A DNA stretch of 64,000 bases, from positions 1-64,000 of the forward strand of contig NC_092407.1 in NCBI RefSeq assembly GCF_009017415.1. The letters are read 5' to 3'. The notes beneath the pieces were generated by a model, which did no database searches, was not told the DNA's origin, and saw only the letters and a program-made list of their open reading frames with translations. Numbering within the stretch: position 1 is the stretch's first letter; each line of letters opens with the position of its first letter. The position numbers and the translations under genes are program-made. This stretch comes from Aspergillus flavus (taxonomy: Eukaryota; Ascomycota; Eurotiomycetes; Eurotiales; Aspergillaceae). Below are positions 22,702 to 34,307 of the stretch, piece by piece.

Positions 22702-25700
22702 ATGCCTTCTGCACACACCACGGTGGACGTCCCAATTGCGGTGGTGGGCTTAGCATGCCGTTTTCCCGGCGATGCGAGTTCCCCATGCAAGTTCTGGGAC
22801 ATGCTAAAGAATGGCAAAGGTGAGCAACGAGCCTTTTCAATCATGAAATATGCTGCATTGGCAGTGGATTGACAGGAGTCCTAGATGCATACTCACCAAC
22901 ATCAACCAGATGGAACTCGAATGCTTTCTACCACCCAGGCGGCGACCGATCGAATGTACTCCCCACAAAAGGTGGTCACTTTCTGAGAGAAGATCCTTAT
23001 GTGTTCGATGCCGCCTTTCTCAATATCACCGCCGCGGAAGCCATCGCCCTCGATCCCAAACAGTGGATCGCCATGGAAGTGACATACGAAGCCTGTGAAA
23101 ACGCTGGCATGTCTCTTCAGCGGCTTTCTGGCACCCAGACAGCCTGTTACATCGGCTCTGGTGCAAGCGACAATCGAGGAGCAGTCGAGCGGGACTTCTT
23201 GCACAATCCAAAACATCATCTCCTCGGGACCGGAGATGAGATGATTTCCAATCGCATCTCTCATTTTTTCAATATCCACGGTCCCAAGCGCCACGGTGCA
23301 GACCCCCTGCTCGTCCAGTTTTATGGCTACCCATCTGGCCTGCTAAAGCTTGAAGTCAGGGGAATCACAGATGGCCATTACGGGTGGCGTCAGTCTGATG
23401 CCCACTCAGGACTTCACTACACATCTTAATAATTTGAATTTCCTCAAGCCCGAGGGCCGGTCGAAAGCCTTCAATGAGAGTGCGGGTGGATATGGCCGTG
23501 GTGAAGGTTGCGGAATCATCATCCTGAAACGGCTGGCAGATGCAATCCAAGAAGGCGATGACATCCGTGCCATCATCCGTGCCACTGGCGCTAACTCCGA
23601 TGGCTTTACACAGGTTGGTAAGTATACTCTGGTGTCAACAGCGCAGTATAGGGCTCATGTGTCCCCAAAACTGAACCAAGAGTTGCTAACGTTGTTGTTT
23701 GCAGGGTCATGCCGTCTCTGGAAGCACAGACTGCACTCATAAACACGTATACTCGTACAACGGGTTTGACTACTCGACACAATACCGTCGAAACACACGT
23801 AAGTAGAACATCCGTCAGATCCAGGGGGTTTACCGTTACCAACCACAGCCTTAGGGGACGAGGACCAAAGCCGGAGATCCAATTGAAACCAAGGCCATTC
23901 ATAGCATCATCGGGAAAGGCTCATCAAAGTCGCGCAAGCTGTTGATAGGAAGTGTTAAGCCTAACGTGAGTCTGGTGGATTGCTACTGACATCATGTCTA
24001 AGGATGCTGACCTGAAATCAGATCGGCCATCTCGAATCTGCTGCTGGGGTATCGGGAACTATTAAAGGCATCCTATCTATGGAGTACAATCTTAGATGGA
24101 CATCTCGCTTGATATCCCTGGAGATGCTGGGTATGTCCTGCCAGTGCTGTGCGAGTGTAAGAGACATGGCTTCAAAGAGTTGTCGTCGAATATCTACACG
24201 TTTGATTGTACAATGTCGAAGCTCAACCTATCTGTTATTGACTTTCGAGTCTCGGAGCTCGAGAATGACGCGGGTGAGCAGGAGAGCCAGCAGCTTGAGG
24301 TCGATCCGGCTGAGATCACCTCTGAAGTGCGCTGGAACTATGGTCTTGAGGTGCTGGAGCCGGACGGAATCAAGAGGGTGGTGTCGACTGTTGCGGCAGA
24401 AGATCGTGCCGTCGAGGTAACCTTTTTCGTTTCATGATTCCCCCCTCACCGTCATCCTGCATGAGCGGCACGGTGGCTCCTACTTGAACCAGACTAACAA
24501 GCACTGCAGCTAATCCGTCTGTACCTCCACAACAACCCGGCAGCCACCGTGATTGAGCTCGCGCCACAATACGAGGCTCTTAATCATGCGACAATGTCAT
24601 TGCTGCCCCGCGGAACCATTCCCTCCAGCCATATCAAGTATGCTGTAGCAGGTATTAGTAAGGAGTCTGAAGAGCAGGGTGCCAGCACAAACGTGATTGG
24701 AAAGTCCTTCGACCTGGGTGATTCGGATGACCCATTGCCCGCAGACATTGCGGCGGCTGATTTGCTAGTTGTTCCGCTATCTATCAGCAATCACAAGGAT
24801 TTGGGCGTGTTACTGCGTCGTTTCTCAAGCCTAGGCAAGCCCGATGCAAGCCTGGTTCTTGCTATGGACAGCAGTTTGAATGTATCTGCCGCCATCTTGG
24901 AGGCTGAAGTATTTGAACGCATCTTTGATGTTCATACGTCAGTTGCGCTATACAAGAAACGGCAAACTGAGCATGCCAACGGGCCCACTAACGGCTACAC
25001 TAAAGGCACATCTACCAAATTCGACTTGGTGATAGGCGAGCCACCTGCAACAAGCAGCGGCAGCAGCTCTTTCTGCTGTGCTCTGCAAGCCACTCTCGGA
25101 ACCAGACTTTCACAGTGTCCGCAAGCTGCCGCCGAACAGCGACCGCCTGGTCTGGATCACAGCCGGCAACAATGCGTCCATGGGTGTGGTCGACGGCATT
25201 CGGAGGACTATGAGGAGTGAGGTGGCGGGTCTCAAGTTCCAGATCTTGCATCTTAGTAACCTTGAGACAGCGTTGCAGTGGGTCCAGCCCTTGCAGGTCG
25301 TATTGTGATGTCAGATACTACAGATGATGAGTTCCAGGAGCGGGATGGCATGCTCCAAGTTGCTCGTATCTTCAACAGTCCCGTGGGAAATGAGGGCGTA
25401 CGCCGCTGCCTGGAGGCCTCCGTTCGTATCCAGGGGATCGGAGATCAAGAAAGATTCCTATTGCTCACAATATTGAAGCCAGGACTATTGGACACTTTGA
25501 CATTCATCGAGGACGACCGCATGAAGGTGCCACTTGGAGAGTCAGAGATCGAGGTCGATGTCAAAGCAACAGGTGTCAAGTAAGTCAACCTGCCCAGATT
25601 GCCCGAACGTATCCGTTAACGCGTTCTTCAGCTTCAAAGACATCATGGCGGCCATGGGCCTCGTCGCAGTCTCCCTCATCGGCAATGAAGCCAGCGGCAT

Positions 25701-26550
25701 CGTCACCGCCAGCAGTAGTGCCGCAGCCTCACGCTTCCAACCTGGAGACCGCGTCACGCTTCTTTGGGAGGGCATGCATGCCAGTAAGCTCTGGATCGAC
25801 CACCGGCTTGCCGTGCACATCCCTGACTCGATGTCTTTTGACGTTGCCGCCTCCCAACCCTTGGTCCACGCCACCGCCCACCACGCACTCGTCAACGTCG
25901 CCAAACTACGCCCAGGCCAATCCGTCCTCATCCCCCTGCCGCTGGCGGCGTCGGACAAGCTGCGCTGCAATTAGCTGCACACCTACACCTCGTAGTTTAT
26001 GCCACAGTTGGTAGCGAGGATAAGTGCCGTCTCCTGATGGAGAAGTATAACGTGCCAAAAGGGCATATCTTCCACTCCCGTGATGCTAGCTTCGTCAAAG
26101 CCGTCAAGCGTGTCACAGGCGGCCGCGGTGTCGACTACGTACTCAATTCGCTGTCCGGCGAACTACTCCGTGTCTCATGGACGTGCCTCGCGCCCTTTAG
26201 CACGTTCGTCGAGACTGGGCTACGCGATATCACAAATAACATGCGCCTTGAGATGCGTCCGTTCAGTCGTAGCACGACCTTCGCATTCATCAATATGGCC
26301 AATTTCTCCAATGCTGAGGGTCTTGATGTGCTGGGGAAGATCCTATCTGACGCCTTTGCCTTTGTGCATAAGGGTGTTCTGGGCGCAGCATACCCGCTGG
26401 CCGTGTACCCTGTGGCGGAGCTTGAGACGGGATGTACCGCTATGGAGTAGATTCGCTGTTGGCGCTGGAGGTCCGCAATTGGATTACAAGGGAGCTGCAG
26501 GCGAATAGACAATCCCAATCATACGGAGATATTGGGTGTAGTCCCCTAGC
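22702..26550 (+). pseudogene. Deleted highly reducing polyketide synthase
   Basis: ATG 22702 opens a typical PKS start ([19 protein letters not shown]) and a 56-nt intron follows. KS blocks are clear: STRWNSNAFYHPGGDR, LREDPYVFDAAFLNITAAEAIALDPKQ, DEMISNRISHFFNIHGP, ESAGGYGRGEGCGIIILKRL. Damage includes a one-base frameshift near 23285, an in-frame TAA at 23344-23346, PCSSS where ACSSS is usual at the active site, and GTRT in place of GTGT. At about 24092 the KS jumps straight into the C-terminal part of a DH domain, so the rest of KS, the AT and most of DH are gone. A degenerate methyltransferase/pseudo-KR region follows, then most of an ER domain (FKDIMAAMGLV, GFQPGDRV-like and GGRGVDYVLNSLSGE motifs). 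The KR is missing, and an ACP end (YGVDSLLALEVRNW, about 26435) closes it. Confidence 0.88.
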
Positions 26551-27328
26551 TTCATAATCTTTATAGTGTTCCGCTACATAGGAGTTTCGTTCTCTTATGC
26601 CATCACCTACATGAACTCGAAATTAAAGTCTAGATTACCCTCCTCTAACTTCCGAAGTACCGATCACGTGCGTATGATACTTATACCTATAACATATTTA
26701 ACAATACCTTCAGACATGTAGCCATCATTTCGGAGTAGACATATATTTTGGCCGCAAGGGGAAGTGGATTATATATCGTGGTAGGAGACAGGACGCTGGA
26801 GATGTGCGGAGATGGTTAAGTGTTGGGTACCGACGAATACACTCCCAGTGGGGTAGATAGATTAAAAGGAAGTTGATCGATTGATTGATTCAATTGTCTA
26901 ATAAACAAAAGGAAGCCTGTATAGGGCTGTGGGTCAGGTGACCGTTACGGAAAGCTGATCAGCTGATCTCAGAAGTTGTGACCCTCCAGATGAGATCACG
27001 TGCGCAATAAGCCACAGAAGGGACCGCCACAATGAGGCCGTACCGTAACTGGAGATGATCCAATCTGTGTAATACTGAAGTCGTATTTTGCCTTTCTTAT
27101 ACTTCGAACTCTGTATAGAGAGTGCCAATAGGATTGTCTATTCAATAGCCGTCACAGGTCCCACCGTCCAGCAACCGAGGTTCCAGCAGTCCAGCCGAGG
27201 GGCGCGAGTGGGGTTTATACTTAACGCTTTCTGGCCAAGGGTCTTCTGAGGTAGGATTTATATGACAACTTTTACACTACAGAGCGTCTGGAAGAGACTT
27301 GAGTGTGATCAGCACCGAGAACAGCATC
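26551..27328. other. Intergenic, no gene seen
   Basis: About 780 bp between the HR-PKS remnant and the kinase gene. No open frame with recognisable content was found. The right part is the kinase promoter region. Confidence 0.5.
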
Positions 27329-28555
27329 ATGGCCGGCCCCGTCAGACAACCCATTGACGTGGTCGCCCTAGAAAACTATATTGGGCAATACGACCTGGGA
27401 ATATCGCTACCACTGAACCTGAAGCAGGTAACTAGTTTACCCCCCAAATTATTCCATACGAGCATCCCCGAGGGTACGCAAGAAATTAAATCTTCTTCCC
27501 CACCTTGTAGTTTGGATTTGGCCAGTCCAATCCGACATACCTAATCAGCGATGCAAAATCCCAACGATATGTGCTTCGAAAGAAGCCACCGGGCGAGATC
27601 ATGTCCAAAACGGCGCACCAGGTGGAGCGAGAATATCGCATCTTACATGCACTGGAGAATACCGAAGTGCCAGTACCCAAAGTCTATATTTTATGCGAAG
27701 ATCCGACAGTAATCGGTACCGCGTTCTACATCATGGAGTTCTTGAACGGTCGATTTATCACCGATCCCTACATGCCGGGAGTGACAGCTGAACATCGTAA
27801 GGAAATGTAAGAATTCATTATTTTTTCCAATCATCTCCCACGGGCTGATTGAGAATAGGTGGAGAGATGCAGTAAGAACTCTGGTCAAACTGCACACCCT
27901 CGACTATAATACAGTCGGGCTAGGTGGACTAGGAAAGCATAATAAGTTCTATGATCGCCAAATCCGAACTTTTACAGAGATAGCAAAAAGGCAATCAAGG
28001 GCAGTGAATGCCAACACGAATGTCCCCCTGGGAGAACTTCCACACCTGGAAGAAATTGCCAGCTTTTTCAAGACCAACCAGCCCAAGGATCGCTCTGGCA
28101 TCGTTCATGGGGACTTTAAGATCGATAATATCGTGTTTCACAAAACAGAGCCAAAGGTCATTGGTGTTTTGGACTGGGAGATGGCTACCATCGGGCATCC
28201 TCTATCAGATGTCGTCCACCTTCTTTCTCCAATCTTCCAAGAATCTGGACCCGCCGCGCCGGTCCTCCGTGACGGCGGTAGGCACTCTATCCCCGGTCTT
28301 CCTGGTCTAGAGGAGTCTTTGAGGTGGTATAATCAATCAGGATACGAGGCTCGGCCGGACCTTGACTGGGGTATTGCATTCGCTCATTTTCGAGGCTGTG
28401 TCATCGCACACGGGATAGCAGCAAGATACGTGACAGGCCAATCGAATAGTCCGGGCGCCAAAGAATGGGCAGACAGTCTTGATTCAAGAGCACAGATCAT
28501 GTGGGAAACAGTTAAGAAGTTGCGAGAGAGTTATATCCGAGAGAAGAAGCTGTAA
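27329..28555 (+). CDS. APH/choline-kinase-like phosphotransferase, ACAD10/11 kinase-domain type
   Basis: Three exons (27329-27427, 27511-27806, 27859-28555; introns of 83 and 52 nt) join in frame to give 363 residues. The start is ATG 27329 ([18 protein letters not shown]). Kinase-fold motifs appear in order: [12 protein letters not shown] (nucleotide loop), [26 protein letters not shown] (Lys and helix C), [13 protein letters not shown] (catalytic loop, HGDxxxxN) and [15 protein letters not shown] (metal-binding D). This is the form found at the N-terminus of animal ACAD10/ACAD11, which phosphorylates 4-hydroxyacyl-CoA. Here it is a separate gene 320 bp before an ACAD11-like dehydrogenase on the same strand. 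The role in 4-hydroxy fatty acid breakdown is inferred from that pairing. Confidence 0.88.
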
Positions 28556-28874
28556 ATACCACTGTTCGTGTTGTGTAGAGTCTAGATGAAGTCACAAGCG
28601 GTTCTCCTCATATATGGAATCTCCTTCCGTCCAGCTAGCAGTTTCATGATCTACTGGAAGGTCCAGAGGCACATCCAGTGCAGCAGTCGTAAACGCAATG
28701 AACTAATGCCAAAGTTGATATGCTTGGTCCAGCCCAAGTGGAGCAGCCGAGCCGAGACCGAGGTAGCGCTGCGGGGTTGAACCAAGATCTAGATTTATAT
28801 CCAGTACAACACATTGATCACAAACCATTGAGTACCGAACAGATTGGAAAGAAGATCAAACCCCTTGCACCAAC

Positions 28875-30334
28875 ATGAATTTTGATTTGCCTCCGCCCTT
28901 AGTTGCCCACCTTGACTCCCTCGACCAGTTCATTCACTCGACCATTCTCCCTCTGCAACATTCTGAAGATAATAACCGTTTCTTCGATCATCGCCGCGAA
29001 TATGCGCGAACAGACTGGGCTAAGGACGGTCTTCCATCGCAAGAATGGGAGGAATTACTAGGTACATAGCAATGCCCGTCCCTAGCTCAACCACCGTCAG
29101 CGAGACTGAAGATACTAACAAAGAATCAGGCAAGGCCCGTCGTCTCGCCGATGAAGCCGGCTTCTTTCGCTTTGCACTTCCCAAAATCTACGGTGGGCAA
29201 GGTCACCCGGACACCAACCTATGGATGTCGGCCACGCGCTTCCATATGGCCTCCAATCCAGTATATGGCGGCGGCCTGGGGCTCGCCAATGACCTGCAGA
29301 ATGAACACAGCGTCATCGGAAATTTTCCAGACATCCTCATGCTCCATCACTTCGGCACGGCCGAGCAAAAGCTCACCCTCATCCCCGCGCGACTCCGCGG
29401 GGACTTCCGCACTACATTCGGTCTCACCGAGCCCGACCATGGCAGCGATGCGACCTTCATGTCGACGACGGCGACGCGCGTCCGGGGTGGGTTCGAAATC
29501 AACGGCGCAAAGAAGTGGCAGACGGGCGCCCATCACTGCACGCATATGATCTTCTTTGCCCGGACATCCGGCCAGGATGGATCCGCCAAGGGCATTACCG
29601 CGTTCCTGATTCCCCGCGAGACGGAAGGGGTGGAGATCGCGAGCTACGAATGGACGTTTAATATGCCCACGGACCACGCGACGGTGACCCTGAACGGCGT
29701 GTGGGTGCCTGAATCGGCGGTGCTGGGGACGGTCGACCAGGGCTTAGCGATTGCGCAGACCTTTGTGCATGAGAATCGCATCCGACAAGCAGCTAGCTCG
29801 TGCGGTGCGGCCAAGTTCTGTCTAGAGCGGGCAATTGAGCGCGCGCGGAGTCGGACGGTCTGGGGCGAGGGGAAGAAGTTGGCGGATCACCAGGCGGTGC
29901 AGTTTCCGGTTGTTGAGCTCATGACGCAGGTGGAGATGCTGCGGTTGTTGATTCTCAAGACGAGCTGGGAAATGGATCGGGTGGTGGCGGAGTCCCAGGA
30001 CAAGGCCTGGATTGCCATAGAAAGACGGTTGAGTGATAAGGTGGCTATGTGCAATTTCTGGGCGAATCGACTGTGCTGTCAAGCCGCGGATCGAGCGATT
30101 CAGGTATGTTTTCTGCTTCGTTTCCTTTTTGGTTGAGGATTGGTGAGGCTGATTTGATAGATTCATGGCGGTGATGGTTACTCGCGCCACTATCCGTTCG
30201 AGCATATTTATCGGCATTTCCGTCGGTATCGCATTACAGAGGGTGCAGAGGAGATCCAGATGCGCAAGATCGCGGCGTATTTGTTTGGATTTGGGGAAAA
30301 GGTTGGACGGGAAAAGGCGAAAATGAAGTTGTAG
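28875..30334 (+). CDS. Acyl-CoA dehydrogenase, ACAD10/11-like
   Basis: Exons 28875-29061, 29130-30103 and 30161-30334 (introns of 68 and 57 nt) encode 444 residues. Seen in order: an N-terminal helical part (ADEAGFFRFALPKIYGGQG), the FAD/substrate motif FGLTEPDHGSDATFM, EINGAKKWQTGAHHCTHMIFFART, QTFVHENRIRQAASSCGAAKFCLERAIERA and, near the end, HGGDGYSRHYPFEHIYRHFRRYRITEGAEEIQMRKIA. The Glu in ITEGAEE lies where MCAD has its catalytic base. The protein should oxidise an acyl-CoA with FAD, probably in mitochondria or peroxisomes. With the kinase just upstream it forms a split version of ACAD10/11. The frame is intact. Confidence 0.92.
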
Positions 30335-30568
30335 ATAACTTTTCACTGCCTAAATATTCACAAGAATAATGACACCCCAGAATATTGTAGTAAGACCAGC
30401 CGTTGGAACTTAGAACTGCATTAATCCAGAACCGGAGAACCGTAACAATACTCTATTGAGCGCGAGTATGTTATTTGTCTTTACCACCCAAAGACCTGAC
30501 GATTCATGTGGATGGGGACGAGAAACAAAATCAAAAACCTTACTTGAGGGTCAATTTGCACTAGTAAC

Positions 30569-30983
30569 CTAGTTACGAGGCGGAGCCAATAAATATGGAC
30601 ACTCACTGAACATATGCAGAGTGGAGTGGTACACGACGGCCAATTCACCAAGTGATTGAGTCATGCAGTGAAGCACAGAGGCAGTCAGAAGCGAGGCAAT
30701 GAGTAGTGAGGCTGGGCCGCCATGCTTGAGAGAGGTAGCAGTTCCAAGCCAGATCCCCATGCATAGAAAAACTCCCTACGAGATCATTGTGAGATGACGC
30801 GTACCCAAGGTGCGGTGCAACTGGATATCTGCGGCATGATCAATATTCTCACTTTGAATTATAAACATTATCCACATGTTCAGTAGTTGTTGTATCCTTC
30901 TCGCTGAGCTCGTCGTCATGGGTATTGACCGCTCCTAAGCTCCCACCTGGGCTAAGATTGTTGTTCGCTGAAGTTGATATCAT
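30569..30983 (-). pseudogene. N-terminal fragment of an amino-acid permease gene
   Basis: ATG 30983 opens a polar tail (MISTSANNNLSPGGSLG... ELSEKDTTT). After a frame change near 30860 comes DIQLHRTLGTRHLTMIS, a stop, and GVFLCMGIWLGTATSLKHGGPASLLIASLL, followed by a further membrane segment with SLGELAVVY. This is the start of a fungal YAT/APC amino-acid permease, through the second helix. Homology then stops, so most of the transporter is missing. The stop and the frameshift show it is dead. Confidence 0.75.
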
Positions 30984-31473
30984 TTGGTTGGTGCTCTGGG
31001 GAACAGTGCATGCAGAAAGCCGATAACAGAAGCATAAATGAGGACATTATGAGGACATTATGCAGGAAGGATTGCCTCTGTTTTATCCTTTACTGACAAC
31101 TCAATTCAATAAGCATGATGAAGGTTGTCTAGAATGGTTATCAAAGTAAGCAATCATGGTAGTTTGGCCTCTACCACCACCTGTTCATAGCTAGGAAAGT
31201 CCTTGGCCACTCATCCCTTTAGCGTTCTCGTGATTATAATTTGAAAAACCAAGACATTCATAGGTATCTCTACCTTTTCTCTGTATTTCCCCAGAAGATT
31301 GCCCATCACTAACTAGTGGTGTGGAGACGAGGAGGATAGATTTAGTCGGCGATGACGGAAAACCAAGGAAACAACTCCCATTTGGATAAGGAAAAGACCA
31401 AAAGTTATGACGGGTTTTGCCGAATTGACTTCAGTATTCGATTGTGGTGAATGACTCGAGGGATGACCACGAG
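30984..31473. other. Intergenic, no gene seen
   Basis: About 490 bp between the permease relic and the end of the HET gene. No recognisable coding or repeat content was seen. Confidence 0.45.
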
Positions 31474-33749
31474 CTAAACAATCTCCAGTGTCCGTTTGTT
31501 CGCATGCTGATCGATATGCTGGATCTGAGCCGGAACATCACCGACTCCTGGTTTCCAAGACTCGCTGACGACCATGATGCCCACTCGCCTATATCTATCA
31601 TGTGCCTCAGGCGATTCCCGGAGAACGAGGAAGACCTTCACAGATTGTGAACGTCCCAGCAACTGATATGTGGATAGCTCCAGGCAAAGTACTGCTTGGC
31701 CATTATACAGGCGCTCATCTTCTTGAATGTTCTCCCACTCATTCGATGATTCTGGCCACTGCTTAATGTCCGCTATCATGTTGTATATTTTGCCATCTAT
31801 AATAACCTCGACGTCGAGTGGAATGCCTGAGTAGCCCTCCTGCAACCGAATAGTGGCGTCCACTATTTTCGAAGAAATCACTAGGGCACGAGAGGAAAAA
31901 TCACTATCAGGTGCAACGCCACTCGGGGACCTCAGGATGTCACAGACGCTAATGCTCTGATAGGATGGGGAGAAATGATGATAGTTATAATGGCATTTAT
32001 GGTAGACTGAAGCCCAGGACCACGTGGGAAGATCTAGTCTTCGTGACTCGCCCAATGTCGCAATCGCCAATCTAGTTGAAAATGAAGATTCTCTCCCCAC
32101 ATACCATAAAAATAAGGACCTAGTCCAAATTGTTGGAATTTTTGCGCGATGCCCTCCAGAGCAACCAGTCGGTCTCTGGAGTATGTGAACTGGCAAGAGG
32201 AATAGGCCACAGTTAGCTCTTGCCATTCACGTAAGGGGCTGTTGGTTCGGTCCCAGGCTTCAGAGACACCATTTCGGAGACGACCCTCCACAACCTTCTT
32301 GGTATCAGGAATGCTTCTCAAATGACCATGCACCTTTCACGAAACGTTTGGGCGTGTATATGGTACCATAGATGCACACTCGCAACGGATGTCGCCGCTA
32401 ACACATTCCCATGCTAACTCCTCGCTGCTACAATGTAAAAGGCGCCGGGACAAGATTCGTTCCTGAAACGTCCACCCTCTTCCCAGGATGGGTAACACTT
32501 CTTCTTCCTGGTAGCCGTTGCCGAATATGTTGAGATGCTCAAACAAACCAACGTATGTCGTGGAGCATGCTTGTCGCATGTAGATATCGATGTTCTCCAT
32601 AGACGCGACATGGGTACGCAGGTTGTGCCTATGGGACCGCTCGCCACAGAATATACCACTGGTTGTATTTGGGGATGCAGTTACGCTGACCGTAATTAGT
32701 GCATCCCTATAAACAGAGCCGAACTTGGAGGCCTCCTCCATCCAGTCAACTGGGTCGTCTTGTATAATACAGAGAGCATCAATCCAGATAAACTCCACAC
32801 CAAGCTCAAGAGTCAACTGCATTGCATCCTTCAGAGTTTGGGGGATTTGACTCCAAGGTATACCGGCCTTATGGGACCGAATGGTATTTTGAGTAGTCAG
32901 GAGATGCTTTTCACCTCCCCAGCAATAGCTAAGCGCGACATAATCTGCCCTTTCACCATGGGATGTTTCGTACAGTACAGGGCTCATATTATAAGAAGCG
33001 AGGCGAACAACCCGCTTGGGAAGAACTGGCTTCTCTCTATTGGAACAGGCTTGATGAGAGTCAGTGCACTGTTTTAGCCATTGACCCGCCTTATGAGCTG
33101 CCACTTTACAGTTCATGGTCGGGCGGACATGGTACCCTCTGGGAAACGGCATCAAGGGCTTTAATGTCTGCGAGACCTCTACATCAACGTTAGAAAGGCC
33201 AACCGAATGCCCTAGGCTGAAAAGTACGTACGTACCTTGGGTAGTATAAAATTCAATGGCTCTTTGTTTGTATGAAGTATCATAGTAGGTTATGTCCAGA
33301 CGGATCGTCGATGGTAGGCCGACCGTAAGCTCGATATGGTAACAACTCTCCATCCCCTGCGGGCCTAGAAAGCGGACTAAGCCCTCCAGCAGGATGGCAC
33401 ATAATTGGCAACGGGTAGCAGAAAGCTGAATGGTGTCAGGCTCGAAGCTCACCCTTACAGTCTTTGTCGAGCCATCATGGTCGGAAAGCCTATCCAGGGC
33501 CTCTATTGAGGGATGTGATCTCTCCCAATATCGTAGATCCAGACATGTATTGCACGCCGGAGCAGCCTGAGGCATCGTTCGGCTCATCTTGAACCTCCGA
33601 TAGGCAACCAAGACGGACAAGCGGGGCAATCCCGGGTATTCCGAGGTAGTCCTGACATGAACTCTTCTTCTGGATAGAAGATGTTGCAACAATAATAATA
33701 GACTAGATTGTTTACTCCGCGGTCGATCGGTTAATTGTTCCCAACTCAC
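31474..33749 (-). pseudogene. HET-domain protein gene with a stop and a frameshift
   Basis: A nearly complete HET protein of about 700-750 residues. The likely initiator is ATG 33590 (MSRTMPQAAPACNTCLDL); a longer frame opens at 33749. HET-domain blocks are well kept: ADYVALSYCWGG, LGVEFIWIDALCIIQDDPVDW and SKFGSVYRDALITVS, then GRGWTFQERILSRRLLHCSSEELAWEC. An in-frame TGA at 32337-32339 interrupts it. The frame continues without change to about 32050 (SRDRLVALEGIAQKF), then shifts by one frame into SRRLDLPTWSWASV and runs to a stop at 31474. A tiny non-standard intron at the TGA cannot be fully excluded, but no good donor and acceptor pair was seen. It is probably an inactivated incompatibility gene. 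Confidence 0.82.
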
Positions 33750-33866
33750 TGATGATTGGCCGCTCCCCGCAATCTGGACGCGTGACCAATATAAATCTTC
33801 TCACATGACCTCTTCTGGTTAGGGCTTCTTTTGGCCCTTAATCTCCGAGGCCAACCTTTCCTTATG

Positions 33867-33914
33867 GAATTAAGCATTGAATTAAGCATTCAACTAAGCA
33901 TTAACTTAAGCATC
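33867..33914. repeat. 12-bp minisatellite, four units
   Basis: Four tandem 12-mers of form GAATTAAGCATT: two perfect, then CAACTAAGCATT and AACTTAAGCATC. Looser copies with the AGCATT or ACATT ending continue to about 33985. It lies in the HET/abfB spacer. Confidence 0.75.
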
Positions 33915-34300
33915 AAGTTTCTTGATGGATAGGCATGGAACTACAAGTGAGCATTGGAATACAACATTGGATCTAGCATTGAACTGAGTGTCGATAACCA
34001 TCTGATCAGGACTTCATATTAACCCTATCATGTATGAATAAGTTGTGAAAACATTGAGTCTGCTCCATGGACTACAGCTCCTGGCACTCAGGTCACCTTT
34101 ATAGGTCTAGGTACCCCTCAGAATGCCAGTAGCGCTGTCACTCTGCAGCGTTGTAACAAATTCTCATTGAGTCTTAGAGGTGGATTAAAACGACCCGGCT
34201 AACGAAACCACAAGCCGCCAAAAAGCCTCGAATTCGATTTCCCCGCAATTAGCTCCGGTTCCATATTGATGTGTGTACTCCGGGGTATTATCGACTCAAA

Positions 34301-34307
34301 TTTAGCC
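34301..34307 (-). promoter_or_regulatory. XlnR-type GGCTAAA motif upstream of abfB
   Basis: TTTAGCC on the plus strand is GGCTAAA on the minus strand, the XlnR consensus of Aspergillus. A second copy lies at 34643-34649. They are about 855 and 515 bp upstream of the abfB start. Seven-base motifs arise by chance, so this is weak support for xylan/arabinan regulation. Confidence 0.35.

Noticed and set aside
31471..31488. AGCTAAACAATCTCCAGT also occurs near 56289
   Set aside because: One copy is within HET coding sequence and flanks do not match; treated as chance similarity.
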